A stretch of DNA of 37,284 nucleotides from an uncultured Hyphomicrobiaceae bacterium (GCA_947258705.1 CAMYJA010000013.1:51817-89100), one strand, 5' to 3'; positions 26,760 through 35,515 are shown, counted from the first letter of the stretch. Made by a program: numbers and translations. The notes: generated by a model from the sequence alone, not told the origin.

Positions 26760-28072
26760 GGTCAGTCTTTTACCAATTGCTCGCCGCACTCTGTCTGGTT
26801 GTGTCCGCTGCGACGCCATCTCAGGCGGTCACGGAAATCGACATTACGCAGGGAAGCATCAAAGCCATCCCGATTGCGATCGCGCCCTTTCTAGCTGAAG
26901 GGCCGGTCGATCCGGGTTTTGCCAAAGGCTTTGCCAAAGTGGTGAGCGCCGATCTGGAACGATCCGGATTGTTTCGTCCGATCGACCGGACAGCCTTTAT
27001 TCAGCAGATTTCCAATATCAACAAGCCGCCCAGGTTTGGCGACTGGCGGGTACTCAACGCGCAGGCACTTGTGGTCGGGCGCGTTCTGCCTGGCGCTGAC
27101 GGCCGGACCAGTGTCGAGTTCCGTCTATGGGACGTTTATTCCGGCCGGCAATTGATGGGCAAAAAATTCACCACTCGCGTGGATAATTGGCGCAGGATCG
27201 CGCATCTTATTTCGGATGCCATTTATGAGCGGCTGACCGGCGAGACCGGATATTTCGACACCAAGGTCGTGTTCGTCGAGGAGAGCGGACCTAAGGACCG
27301 CAGGGTGAAACGGCTGGCGATCATGGACCAGGACGGATTCAACATGCGCCTTTTGAGTTCGGGAGGGTCTCTTGTTCTGACACCGCGTTTCAGTCCGTCG
27401 AGCCGGCTCGTGACCTATATGTCCTATGACGGGGGGCGGCCGCAGGTCTATCTTCTGGACATCAATACAGGCAAACGGGAGCTTGTCGGCAATTTCCCGA
27501 ATATGAGTTTTGCGCCGCGGTTCGCGCCGGACGGCAGGCAGGTCGTTCTCAGTCTTCAGAACGAAGGCGCCAGCGATATTCATGTGATGGATCTCAACTC
27601 GCGGAAAATGCGGCAACTGACCTTTACGCCATCGATCGACACCGCTCCGTGCTATTCGCCCGACGGCCGTAAAATCGTTTTTGAGAGCGACCGCAACGGG
27701 ACCCAGCAACTTTTCGTCATGAATGCGGATGGGTCGGGACAAAAGCGCATCAGCTTCGGCGACGGGCGTTATTCGACGCCGGTCTGGTCGCCGCGCGGCG
27801 ATCTTATTGCATTTACCAAGCAGACGCAGGGCAGGTTTCTGATCGGCGTGATGAAGCCCGATGGATCGGGGGAGCGTATTCTCACAGGTGGCTATCATAA
27901 TGAAGGGCCGACCTGGGCTCCGAATGGACGGGTGCTGATGTTTTTCCGCGAAAGTCCCGGCGCCAGGGGCGGGCCGAAACTCTATTCCATAGACCTTACC
28001 GGCTATAATGAGCGTCTGATCGCAACACCGCGTTTTGCTTCCGATCCGTCATGGTCGCCGCGCGTTAACTGA
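26756..28072 (+). CDS. tolB: Tol-Pal periplasmic beta-propeller protein TolB
   Basis: A 438-residue protein with a signal peptide (hydrophobic [14 protein letters not shown], cleavage near SQA), an N-terminal TolB_N domain ([16 protein letters not shown]...[10 protein letters not shown]) and a six-bladed propeller of WD40-like PD40 repeats ([49 protein letters not shown]). It binds Pal and TolA. The GTG at 26756 overlaps the tolA stop as GTGA and follows GGGAG; an upstream in-frame ATG lies inside tolA and would ruin the signal peptide. Normally pal follows directly; here ~790 bp intervene. Confidence 0.96.
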   Translation: MRSVFYQLLAALCLVVSAATPSQAVTEIDITQGSIKAIPIAIAPFLAEGPVDPGFAKGFAKVVSADLERSGLFRPIDRTAFIQQISNINKPPRFGDWRVLNAQALVVGRVLPGADGRTSVEFRLWDVYSGRQLMGKKFTTRVDNWRRIAHLISDAIYERLTGETGYFDTKVVFVEESGPKDRRVKRLAIMDQDGFNMRLLSSGGSLVLTPRFSPSSRLVTYMSYDGGRPQVYLLDINTGKRELVGNFPNMSFAPRFAPDGRQVVLSLQNEGASDIHVMDLNSRKMRQLTFTPSIDTAPCYSPDGRKIVFESDRNGTQQLFVMNADGSGQKRISFGDGRYSTPVWSPRGDLIAFTKQTQGRFLIGVMKPDGSGERILTGGYHNEGPTWAPNGRVLMFFRESPGARGGPKLYSIDLTGYNERLIATPRFASDPSWSPRVN

Positions 28073-28199
28073 GTTTTAATCATAAATGTGGATATCTTTA
28101 CGTGTCAGGTCATGTTGACTGCGTAAACTTTCGATCGCCCGGATTTATGATTTATACTTCTATTTCAATGAGTTTCGGGAACACAAGGAGAGTGGTATT

Positions 28200-28271
28200 T
28201 TGGCATCATTGTGGGTAGAAAACACAAATGCAGCCTTTGTTCTTCTTGATCGACTCGGGGTGCTCGTTTAA
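28200..28271 (+). CDS. Possible 23-residue small ORF
   Basis: TTG at 28200 is preceded by AAGGAGAG (28185-28192) at a 7-base spacing, the strongest unassigned ribosome binding site in this gap. The frame gives a 23-residue peptide beginning MASLWVENTN and ending LDRLGVLV. It lies between tolB and the lipoprotein-like gene; a small hairpin (gcctta/taaggc, 28290-28306) follows. It could be a leader peptide. With so few codons it may be chance. Confidence 0.3.
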   Translation: MASLWVENTNAAFVLLDRLGVLV

Positions 28272-28372
28272 TCATGGTTCTTGGCTGAGGCCTTATTGAG
28301 TAAGGCATGGCTAAACGGACACGTTACTATTTGTTCGAAGCCGAATTTGCAAACTTTCGGAGGGACTACACT

Positions 28373-28504
28373 ATGAAGAAGATTGTTCTTATAGCTGCTA
28401 TCGTTAGCACAGCTGCTACTATCGCTGCTTGCCGCCGCGAAACTCCGCATGAGCCCATGAAGCTCGGCGCGGACGTTCCTGCTGCACATCAGGTAGCTCG
28501 CTAA
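28373..28504 (+). CDS. Small lipoprotein-like peptide (43 residues)
   Basis: MKKIVLIAAIVSTAATIAAC is a textbook lipoprotein signal with the lipobox cysteine at residue 20, followed by only ~23 polar residues (RRETPHEP...). The ATG at 28373 follows GGAGGGA by about 8 bases. A strong terminator starts 58 bp after the stop, so it has the layout of a separate, possibly well-expressed transcript. The predicted mature peptide is short and charged, similar in design to entericidin-like or other small outer-membrane lipoproteins, but no family is assigned. Its place between tolB and pal, another lipoprotein of the envelope, is unusual. Confidence 0.72.
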   Translation: MKKIVLIAAIVSTAATIAACRRETPHEPMKLGADVPAAHQVAR

Positions 28505-28561
28505 GCTGATCTAGCTAGTGATTTATTGATTTCACCGCTCAACGCGGTATATCGATGAATT

Positions 28562-28616
28562 AAAACACCGTATCGCGGAACCGATTTCTCGGGGATTGCG
28601 GTGCGGTGTTTTTTTT
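28562..28616 (+). terminator. Strong rho-independent terminator after the small lipoprotein gene
   Basis: aaaacaccg (28562-28570) pairs with cggtgtttt (28604-28612), with more pairing inside and a run of T to 28616. It separates the small gene from pal. The remaining stretch to the pal start (28617-28862) holds no gene I can support and must contain the pal promoter, though no clear element is seen. Confidence 0.88.
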
Positions 28617-28862
28617 GGCGCTACAGTTTTTTACAGACGAGATTTCGAGCGGAACTTCGTCCACATGATTGATGGGTAATAGTCATGATTTTGATTTGTA
28701 TTGGCCACAATTTTGTACGAAGCTTGCGCTAAATGCGTGGGTGAAACGTAGTTCTGGACGCTTCTATCCGAAAAATGGCTATGATTTGGCCAGCAGCTTG
28801 CGAGAAAGCAAATGGTGTCTCCAAAAATTTCGCCTCAACACTCAGTGCTTCAAAATGGCCGA

Positions 28863-29357
28863 ATGGCGCGTACGACGAGGGTGGTCGTCGCGATGGCCGT
28901 TTTATTTGCCCTTTCAGCCTGCGCCAATCAAGTACCGAAGCAATTAGGTCAGGGCGCCACAGCCGGTCAAGGTGGTCCGGTTGTACCCGGCACACCGCGG
29001 GAGTTTGCGGTCAAGGTGGGTGATATCGTGTATTTTACGACAGACAGCTCGACACTGACACCGGAAGCGCGGCAAATTCTACAGGCCCAGGCACAGTGGC
29101 TTAATCAGTACCCACAGTTTACGATTACGATCCAGGGACATGCCGATGAACGCGGAACACGCGAATATAACATTGCGCTGGGGGCCAAACGCGCGACTTC
29201 AACGAAAGCGTTTCTCATATCGCAAGGTGTAAGCGGGGCGCGTATGCGGACAATTTCATACGGCAAGGAACGGCCGGTGGCTGTCTGCAATGATATTTCG
29301 TGCTGGTCGCAAAACAGACGCGCCAAAACGGTCCTTAATCGTCGGGCTGCTTCTTGA
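28863..29357 (+). CDS. pal: Peptidoglycan-associated lipoprotein Pal
   Basis: About 164 residues: lipoprotein signal ending FALSAC with the lipobox Cys at residue 20, a short linker, and an OmpA_C domain with the murein-binding block TIQGHADERGTREYNIALGAKRA and the conserved ISYGKERP. It anchors the outer membrane to peptidoglycan and binds TolB or TolA. The ATG at 28863 gives a standard signal length but no clear binding site; ATG at 28812 adds 17 residues and is possible. Cut off from tolB by the small lipoprotein gene and its terminator, so it needs its own promoter. Confidence 0.95.
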   Translation: MARTTRVVVAMAVLFALSACANQVPKQLGQGATAGQGGPVVPGTPREFAVKVGDIVYFTTDSSTLTPEARQILQAQAQWLNQYPQFTITIQGHADERGTREYNIALGAKRATSTKAFLISQGVSGARMRTISYGKERPVAVCNDISCWSQNRRAKTVLNRRAAS

Positions 29358-29486
29358 CCGGGCTATCCGCCTTCGCAGATTTGGTTTAGATTGATGGCGG
29401 TATTGCTTGGTAATTCCTTTTGGACAGTGGACGGAATACACGCTTGATTTAGCACATGATGGTGACTGCAAATTAGGGAATTGACC

Positions 29487-30617
29487 ATGGGCCGTGTGGC
29501 TACACAATTGTCTTGGAAAAAATTGGTAACCGGGAAAAGGGACGCGGCTTCGCCGGGTTCCACCGGAGCGTCTTCCGGCACTTTCATGACGGTGCATCTT
29601 GCTCCTGTCATGAGGACCGCATTCGTGGTCGCGATCATCGCCACCTTTTGCGGCCCCATTATTCCTGGCACGGCATTGGCACAGAAGCAGGGGCGCGCGG
29701 ATGCAGCGGCAGCGGGGCGTTCAGGCGGTGACGAAACCACGCGGTTGCAACAACGGGTCGAGCAGCTCGAAGAGCAGCTCGTCGACCTTCAGGTCACAAT
29801 CGGAACGCTCGAAAGCCTGATGCGCAAGGGCGGCGGCGGCCGAATGAATTCAAACGTTACAGGACCAGTCGTTAGCGATGGCGGATTTGGCGGCAATGGC
29901 GCCGATGAGGGCCGGCTGCAAATAATGGAAACCCAGATCGGCGCGCTAAGCAAACAGATCGAGCAGTTGACGCAACGGTTCAATGGCGGACCGTCAGCAA
30001 ACGCTTCAGGTGCCGGCTGGCAGAACAGCACCCGGACAGGTGACGCGACAAGTTACGGCCTGCGCGATAGCGTTCGGACGGGCAGGCCGGATCGGTCAAA
30101 TGGTGGTTTCGATGATGTGACTGTGACGTCTGACGGACAGGCTCAACCGCAATCGTTTCAAAACACTCAGCCCAAGAACAATGCAGAAGCCGGGGCGGGC
30201 GGATTATCACCGCAAAATGCCAATTTCGACAACCGACCGCCGCGGGTGATTTATGACGAGGCGTATAAATATCTGCTGGTGCAGGACTATGGCGCCGCAG
30301 AGACCGCCTTCAAGACCTTTCTTCGCGGACACCCGAATGATGCTCTTGCCGGAAATGCGCAATACTGGCTGGGCGAATCCTTCTATGTGCGTGGTCAATA
30401 CAAGAATGCCGCCGGCGCTTTTCTGAAGGGTTACACGGTGTATGCGAAAAACGTGAAAGCACCCGACAGTCTTTTGAAACTTGCCATGTCATTAAAGCGG
30501 CTGGGGCAAAAGCAGGCGGCGTGCGATACTTTTTCGGAACTTGGCAAGCGGTTTCCACGGGCGCCATCACACATCAAGCAGCGCGCCAGGAGCGAAAGCC
30601 GCAGATCCGGTTGCTAG
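29487..30617 (+). CDS. cpoB: Tol-Pal system protein CpoB (YbgF)
   Basis: About 376 residues. A long N-region (~40 residues) precedes a hydrophobic signal (MRTAFVVAIIATFCG) with cleavage near ALAQ. A coiled coil follows (TTRLQQRVEQLEEQLVDLQV), then a Gly/Asn/Ser-rich linker and C-terminal tetratricopeptide repeats (~255-370: YDEAYKYLLVQDYGAAETAF, AQYWLGESFYVRGQYKNAAG). The protein coordinates Tol-Pal constriction with peptidoglycan synthesis in E. coli. The ATG at 29487 follows AGGGA by 8 bases; ATGs at 29586 and 29610 would give a more ordinary signal peptide but lack a binding site. Confidence 0.9.
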   Translation: MGRVATQLSWKKLVTGKRDAASPGSTGASSGTFMTVHLAPVMRTAFVVAIIATFCGPIIPGTALAQKQGRADAAAAGRSGGDETTRLQQRVEQLEEQLVDLQVTIGTLESLMRKGGGGRMNSNVTGPVVSDGGFGGNGADEGRLQIMETQIGALSKQIEQLTQRFNGGPSANASGAGWQNSTRTGDATSYGLRDSVRTGRPDRSNGGFDDVTVTSDGQAQPQSFQNTQPKNNAEAGAGGLSPQNANFDNRPPRVIYDEAYKYLLVQDYGAAETAFKTFLRGHPNDALAGNAQYWLGESFYVRGQYKNAAGAFLKGYTVYAKNVKAPDSLLKLAMSLKRLGQKQAACDTFSELGKRFPRAPSHIKQRARSESRRSGC

Positions 30618-30727
30618 CTCCTGCCATCAGGCATGTCAGGTCTTTCTTTGTGAATTGCCGCATCGCGGCCATCTACCAGACTCTTATGAGAACGGACAGT
30701 TTCATCGCAGTATGAGTAACGGATAAT

Positions 30728-31870
30728 ATGATGTTTCGCCCTCGTTTTCCCGTCATTGCACAATTCTGCACAGCCATCCTCCTTCTCATTCAATGCACCA
30801 CATCCAGCGAAGCTCGTTCCTATGAAACCGAGCATTACAAGCTCGACCTTGTAACGGTGGCAAGCGGTTTGAGAAATCCGTGGGCGTTGGCGTGGCTGCC
30901 GGATGGCCGGATGCTCGTTACCGAACGGATCGGCCGTTTACGCTTTGTCGAAAAATCCGGAAAATTATCGAAACCGATTGCCGGTGTTCCCAAAGTGGCC
31001 TTTGCCGGTCAGGGAGGGCTCCTCGATGTGGCGATCGACCCGGATTTCAAAACGAACAAGCTGATTTACTTTTCCTTCTCGGAACCGGGTGGTGGCGGTC
31101 GCGGTACAGCTGTTGCGCGCGCCGTTCTGGACGGTGCCGCATTGCGCGATGTGCGCGTGATATTCCGGCAATTTCCCAAGAGCGGAGGCGGGGTGCATTT
31201 TGGCTCCCGCATCGTCGTGGCGCGCGACGGCACATTGTTTGTGACGATCGGCGAGCGTGGGCAAAGGGAAAAGGCTCAGGATCCAAGCATCAACCGAGGA
31301 CAGGTGATCCGTATTCATAAGGATGGTAGAATTCCCGACAGCAATCCGTTTGTCGGGCGAAAGGGGTACCGTCCCGAAATCTGGTCATATGGACACCGCA
31401 ATCCGCAGGGCGCCGCGCTGCATCCCGAAACCGGCAAGCTCTGGATTCACGAGCATGGAGCGCGCGGCGGCGACGAGATCAATATACCTGAAGCCGGGAA
31501 GAATTACGGCTGGCCGGTGATCGCCTATGGCCGGCATTATTCGGGCGCCAAGATAGGGGTGGGTACGCATAAGGCGGGTATGGAACAGCCCTTATATTAT
31601 TGGGATCCTTCAATCGCACCGTCGGGCATGGCATTTTATTCCGGCGACAAATATCCAAAGTGGAAGGGAAATCTTTTTGTGGGGGCGCTGGCTTACAGGC
31701 TTGTGTCCCGTCTTGAGCTCGATGGCGGGAAAATTGTCAAAGAGGAGCGGATTCTGACGGAGCTTCGCGAGCGTATTCGCGATGTACGCCAGGGGCCGGA
31801 TGGATTTCTCTATGTGGTGACCGACGGCAGCGCCGGGAGAATAATCCGGCTTGTACCAACAGGCCGTTGA
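30728..31870 (+). CDS. PQQ-dependent soluble aldose (glucose/sorbosone-type) dehydrogenase
   Basis: A 380-residue protein with a signal peptide (FPVIAQFCTAILLLIQC; the Cys could also be a lipobox-like site) and the six-bladed GSDH propeller. Family blocks are LRNPWALAWLPDGRMLVTER, GQGGLLDVAIDPDF, GGGVHFGSRIV with the likely catalytic His, and EHGARGGDEINIPEAGKNYG. It resembles E. coli YliI, which oxidises aldoses in the periplasm with PQQ. PQQ synthesis genes are not in the window. It begins 110 bp after cpoB and could read through from it. This location between cpoB and tilS is not the usual one. Confidence 0.9.
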   Translation: MMFRPRFPVIAQFCTAILLLIQCTTSSEARSYETEHYKLDLVTVASGLRNPWALAWLPDGRMLVTERIGRLRFVEKSGKLSKPIAGVPKVAFAGQGGLLDVAIDPDFKTNKLIYFSFSEPGGGGRGTAVARAVLDGAALRDVRVIFRQFPKSGGGVHFGSRIVVARDGTLFVTIGERGQREKAQDPSINRGQVIRIHKDGRIPDSNPFVGRKGYRPEIWSYGHRNPQGAALHPETGKLWIHEHGARGGDEINIPEAGKNYGWPVIAYGRHYSGAKIGVGTHKAGMEQPLYYWDPSIAPSGMAFYSGDKYPKWKGNLFVGALAYRLVSRLELDGGKIVKEERILTELRERIRDVRQGPDGFLYVVTDGSAGRIIRLVPTGR

Positions 31871-32042
31871 CCGGTTGAGCCGGGTGGCCCGTGGACCGTG
31901 AGACCGGGGCTGGCGCGACTGTCATGCATATGCGTTTCGGGCTTTCAGAATTGAGAGTTCGGCGTTACGCTGTTCCGAGCGCAGAGATATTATTCCACCC
32001 GGCGGCAGAGGTGCCGGGCACAGATATGAGGGAGTAGTGGTC

Positions 32043-33041
32043 ATGTCCAGGGAAAAATTTGAAATAACGCGCCGCGGCGTCGTGGCAGGTTTTGCCGGTA
32101 TTGCGGCGGCAGGAGCAACAGGTGGCCGCTTAGTGTCCCCGGCCCAAGCAGCAGCGCCGATGCTCGGCCGGTCGCGTCCGGCCCATTACCGTTTCAAGAT
32201 CGGAGATTTTGAAGTCACGACCATCTATGACGGTGCGCTCGCCATTCCCAAGGTGCATCCGATTTTCGGAAAAAACCAGAAAATCGAAGATGTTCAGGCA
32301 TTTCTTCTCAAGAACCATCTGCCAACCGACAAAATGACTATTTCTTTTACACCGGTGATCGTCAATACCGGCAGGGAGGTCGTCATGTTCGATGCGGGAT
32401 ATGGCGAAGAGCGCCGCGACAAGGGGGCCGGGCTTATGGCGGCGACCCTCGCGACTGCCGGATATACGCCCGAGCAGATCGACGTTGTCGTTATCACCCA
32501 TTGTCATCCCGACCATGTCAGCGGATTGATGGAGGGCGACAGGCCGGTGTTTCCCAACGCGCGCTATGTCACGGGAGAGGTGGAGTATAATTTTTGGAGC
32601 AGGAAGGAACTCCTCAATGACGCGAACAAGGGCATGGTCCGCCGCGCCAAGGCGGTTCAGAGCAATGTGGTTCCGCTCGCAGAGAAGATGAAATTCATCC
32701 GGGCAGGGGCCGATGTCGTGACCGGGATCACCTCGGTTCCGGCGTTCGGCCATACGCCGGGGCACATGGTCTTTCATATCGAGAGCGCCGGCAAGCGCTT
32801 CATGATTTTCGCGGATACCACCAACCATTATGTTGTATCGCTGGCAAAGCCCGACTGGCACTGCGTCTTTGATATGGATGCGGAGGCCGCCGTCAAAACG
32901 CGCAAGAAGATCCTCGACATGCTGGCTACGGATAGGATCCCGGCGGCGGGCTATCATATGCCATTCCCGGCGGTCGGGTATGTGGAGAAGATGGGCGCCG
33001 GCTACCGTTGGGTGCCGGCCAGCTATCAGCTCGACCTCTAG
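32043..33041 (+). CDS. Tat-exported metallo-beta-lactamase-fold hydrolase
   Basis: A 332-residue protein with a Tat signal (TRRGVVAGFAGIAAAG, cleavage near AQA) and the MBL metal motif HCHPDH at residues 153-158, with further ligands in FGHTPGH, the Asp of FADTTNH, and the late YHMPFP. The layout fits the class that includes methyl parathion hydrolase and some lactonases, so the substrate may be a lactone, ester or phosphotriester; it cannot be told from sequence. The ATG at 32043 follows GAGGGAG by 8 bases; the GTG at 32037 is too close to that site. It converges on the rhodanese gene. Confidence 0.88.
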   Translation: MSREKFEITRRGVVAGFAGIAAAGATGGRLVSPAQAAAPMLGRSRPAHYRFKIGDFEVTTIYDGALAIPKVHPIFGKNQKIEDVQAFLLKNHLPTDKMTISFTPVIVNTGREVVMFDAGYGEERRDKGAGLMAATLATAGYTPEQIDVVVITHCHPDHVSGLMEGDRPVFPNARYVTGEVEYNFWSRKELLNDANKGMVRRAKAVQSNVVPLAEKMKFIRAGADVVTGITSVPAFGHTPGHMVFHIESAGKRFMIFADTTNHYVVSLAKPDWHCVFDMDAEAAVKTRKKILDMLATDRIPAAGYHMPFPAVGYVEKMGAGYRWVPASYQLDL

Positions 33042-33076
33042 GATGCCGCCGGTCGCTGCGGCCGGACCTTGATCAG

Positions 33077-33113
33077 AAAAGAGCATGTCTCGGATTTTTC
33101 CGGGACATGCTCT
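33077..33113. terminator. Bidirectional-type terminator between convergent genes
   Basis: A 15-bp stem with one G-T pair (33080-33094 with 33099-33113; core agagcatgtc/gacatgctct) and a 4-nt loop. On the minus strand it is followed by a T-run (aaaa at 33077-33080), so it should end the rhodanese transcript; it may also stop the hydrolase transcript. Confidence 0.75.
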
Positions 33114-33158
33114 GCTTCCATAATTTGGTTTTCGTTGTGATCGTCCGCGGTTTGGCTC

Positions 33159-33827
33159 TTAAAAGCTAGCCATTTTATGCTTGAGGCCGGGCGTGTAGCT
33201 GTAAGCTCGATCCTTACCGATGCCGTAGGACCATGGCAATCCGGCATTGCGCCAACCGTTGACTGTGCGCTTGCCATTGCTGTCGATATCGCCTTCATAA
33301 CCGTCGATGATGCTGTAAACTTTATTGTAGCCGTGATTGGCAAGGAGGTTGGCAGCGATGGCGCTGCCTTTGCCGTTTCGACACATGATGAAAATAACCG
33401 GATCGGGATCGAGCCCTTTGCGTTCGATCAAATCGGCAACCGCTGGAACAAAGTCCTTGTTGTCGACACGCTGGTATACTTTTCCAGAATTGGAAAGGAT
33501 GGTGGTGAACGGCTTGATCGGGATATTTGCGTCAGCAACATCGGGCATGCCGAGGAAATTCACTTCAGCGCGGGTGCGCACGTCGATAAACAGAATTTTG
33601 GGGTTTTCGGTCTTGAACCGGTAACCTTCGACAGAGGTTAAATAGAGACCGAGCATCGTCGCCTTATTCAAGGGCATATCGAATAAGTCCGCTTCGGTTT
33701 CATATTCGGTTGCCTGTGCCGATCCTGCCATGAGGCCGCCTGCCAAAAGCAATGCTGCGGTGAAGGCAACGGCTTTGCATTTGAGGTTACATTTGTCATT
33801 CGCAGTGTGTGCAGTTTGTTCGCTCAT
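33159..33827 (-). CDS. Exported rhodanese-domain protein
   Basis: A 222-residue protein with a charged N-region containing CNLKC, a hydrophobic segment (~20-34) and cleavage-like SAQA, so probably periplasmic. The rhodanese domain (~65-205) has the FIDVRTRAEVNF block and a catalytic-type Cys149 in IMCRNGKGSAIAA. The active loop is CRNGKGS, where Gly takes the place of the Arg often seen at that position (CRxGxRS). The domain moves sulfane sulfur from donors such as thiosulfate or persulfide to acceptors; the acceptor here is unknown. CGGAGAAA precedes the ATG. Upstream lies an ATTC-N8-GAAT site. Confidence 0.85.
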   Translation of the reverse strand: MSEQTAHTANDKCNLKCKAVAFTAALLLAGGLMAGSAQATEYETEADLFDMPLNKATMLGLYLTSVEGYRFKTENPKILFIDVRTRAEVNFLGMPDVADANIPIKPFTTILSNSGKVYQRVDNKDFVPAVADLIERKGLDPDPVIFIMCRNGKGSAIAANLLANHGYNKVYSIIDGYEGDIDSNGKRTVNGWRNAGLPWSYGIGKDRAYSYTPGLKHKMASF

Positions 33828-33968
33828 GACATTTCTCCGTTATTCTTTTTTCCGTTTCAGTGAGCCCGGCGTTTAGCCGGGGAAACTACCAAATCTCAAT
33901 GCCTGATTGGACGGTGAGAGATTGAGCAGTCTTTGACTCAAACATTATGGATTCTATTATATTAATAT

Positions 33969-33984
33969 ATTCGTATTATTGAAT
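33969..33984. promoter_or_regulatory. ATTC-N8-GAAT operator-like inverted repeat upstream of the rhodanese gene
   Basis: ATTC (33969-33972), eight bases, GAAT (33981-33984), extending to atattc/gaatat. This is the pattern I recall for persulfide-sensing ArsR-type repressors (SqrR/BigR). It lies in an AT-rich tract 142 bp upstream of the rhodanese start and 146 bp before tilS. No such repressor gene is in the window. Confidence 0.4.
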
Positions 33985-33993
33985 ATGAAATAT

Positions 33994-34010
33994 TGCATAG
34001 CAGCTATGCA
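33994..34010. promoter_or_regulatory. Perfect palindrome TGCATAGC-A-GCTATGCA
   Basis: An 8-1-8 perfect inverted repeat between the divergent rhodanese and tilS genes, ten bases from the ATTC-N8-GAAT site. It could be an operator or a small hairpin. The rest of the 296-bp gap (33828-34123) shows no gene I can support. Confidence 0.4.
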
Positions 34011-34129
34011 CGTAAGGGTATGCTTGGCTGCATATGTGGTGGAGCCGGTGATTTTCCGGTTTGATGCGGATCAAAAGAGGTTAAGGAGTTCGGGAGGATA
34101 CGGCATTCGGTCCACGGATTTCATTGGAT

Positions 34130-35515
34130 ATGAAAATGCTCTACAAACCCGGCATGGCAAGTACCGACAACACAGCGATTGCCGACGATGAGCTTGAGGG
34201 AATGTTCGCGCCTCTTCTCGGCCATGAGCGGATCATGGTCGGCGTTTCAGGGGGGGCGGACAGCATGGCGCTTATGCATCTGCTTGCGCGCTGGTTTGAG
34301 ACGTGTTCGAGAAAATTGAACGATTTGGTTGTTGTGACGGTTGATCATGGCATCAGGCCCGAATCGCGAAATGAGGCGCAATGGGTATCGGAGCGCGCGC
34401 ATGCTTTGGGGATTTCGCATCACATTGTGGAATGGAAGGATGAAACGCCGTCCTCTGCATTGCAGGAGGCCGCGCGTGAGGCCCGCTACAAGCTGTTGAC
34501 GGAGGCGGCGAAGGATTTTGGCTGCACAGCGCTGTCGGTGGCCCATACCCAGGACGATCAGGCGGAGACATTGCTCATGCGGTTGGCGCGTGGAAGCGGG
34601 CTTGACGGGCTGTCCGCCATGGCGCCAGTCTCAGAGCGGGACGGGGTGGCGCTTGTACGCCCGTTACTTGGACTGCCCAAGTCTCGACTGATTGCGAGCC
34701 TGGAGGCGGGCGGGCAGGAGTGGATTGAGGATCCCAGCAATGAGGATCTGGGCTATGAACGGGTCAGGATTCGAAAGATGCTGCAATCGCTCGAAACCCT
34801 CGGGATTGATCCAACGGGGCTTGCGCGCAGCTCGAAGCGGCTCCTGAGGGCACGGCTGGCCCTGGAAGACATGACCAGCTCGGTTCTGGCCCGGATTGTA
34901 GACTGTCATGGCGGCGCCCTTGGCCAAATCCATGTCCCCGCTTTTTTTGACCTCAGCGAGGAAATTCAGCTCCGGGTCATGGGGCAGGTCATTCAGGCAT
35001 TTGGTGGGCGGGGCGAACCGCCGCAACTGGCCAAGCTGGAGACAGTGACCAATGAGCTGAACCTGGCCCATAAGCGCAATGAAAGCTGTTCGACATCGCT
35101 TGGCGGATCGCTTATCCGTCTGGAAGTTCATAGGCTTCAGCATAAGCTCCATGTTTTTCGCGAGCCGATGCGGGGCGATATCGAAGAGACCGAGGCCGTT
35201 CCGGGCCAGGAGATTGTCTGGGACCGGCGGTTTCTGGTGACGCTGGAGAAAGATGCGCCAGCCGGGATGGTCATTGCCGCGCTGGGGAGCGATGCAGTAC
35301 ATGAGTTGGCGGAGTTGGGCCTAAGCCTATCCTCAGTGCCGAAAGAGGCACTGATGGCTCTGCCCGCCTTGAGACAGGGAGACCGGCTCATCGCCGTTGC
35401 ACACCCGGACCAGGTAGCATTGACGGCTGAAGATGACGCGGCAAGCGTGCTGCCCGATTTCGTTCGATTCGAATTCATGTCGGCGCAATTGTTTCAAAGG
35501 GAAACAATGGAGTGA
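34130..35515 (+). CDS. tilS: tRNA(Ile)-lysidine synthase
   Basis: About 461 residues. The N-terminal PP-loop SGGADSMALMHLL (ATP binding, near residue 40) and the later VTVDHGIRPESRNEAQWV and AHTQDDQAETLLMRLARGSGLDGL blocks identify TilS, which adds lysine to C34 of the AUA-reading isoleucine tRNA. The region EDPSNEDLGYERVRIRKML is also characteristic. The start is uncertain: TTG 34124, ATG 34130, ATG 34136 and ATG 34154 are all in frame within 30 bp, none with a well-placed Shine-Dalgarno. tilS-ftsH adjacency downstream of pal-cpoB is the classic order, here with three extra genes in between. Confidence 0.93.
   Translation: MKMLYKPGMASTDNTAIADDELEGMFAPLLGHERIMVGVSGGADSMALMHLLARWFETCSRKLNDLVVVTVDHGIRPESRNEAQWVSERAHALGISHHIVEWKDETPSSALQEAAREARYKLLTEAAKDFGCTALSVAHTQDDQAETLLMRLARGSGLDGLSAMAPVSERDGVALVRPLLGLPKSRLIASLEAGGQEWIEDPSNEDLGYERVRIRKMLQSLETLGIDPTGLARSSKRLLRARLALEDMTSSVLARIVDCHGGALGQIHVPAFFDLSEEIQLRVMGQVIQAFGGRGEPPQLAKLETVTNELNLAHKRNESCSTSLGGSLIRLEVHRLQHKLHVFREPMRGDIEETEAVPGQEIVWDRRFLVTLEKDAPAGMVIAALGSDAVHELAELGLSLSSVPKEALMALPALRQGDRLIAVAHPDQVALTAEDDAASVLPDFVRFEFMSAQLFQRETME

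Noticed and set aside
33979-34191. 70-codon plus-strand frame upstream of tilS
   Set aside because: It begins inside the operator-like AT-rich tract, has no ribosome binding site, and runs into tilS in another frame.
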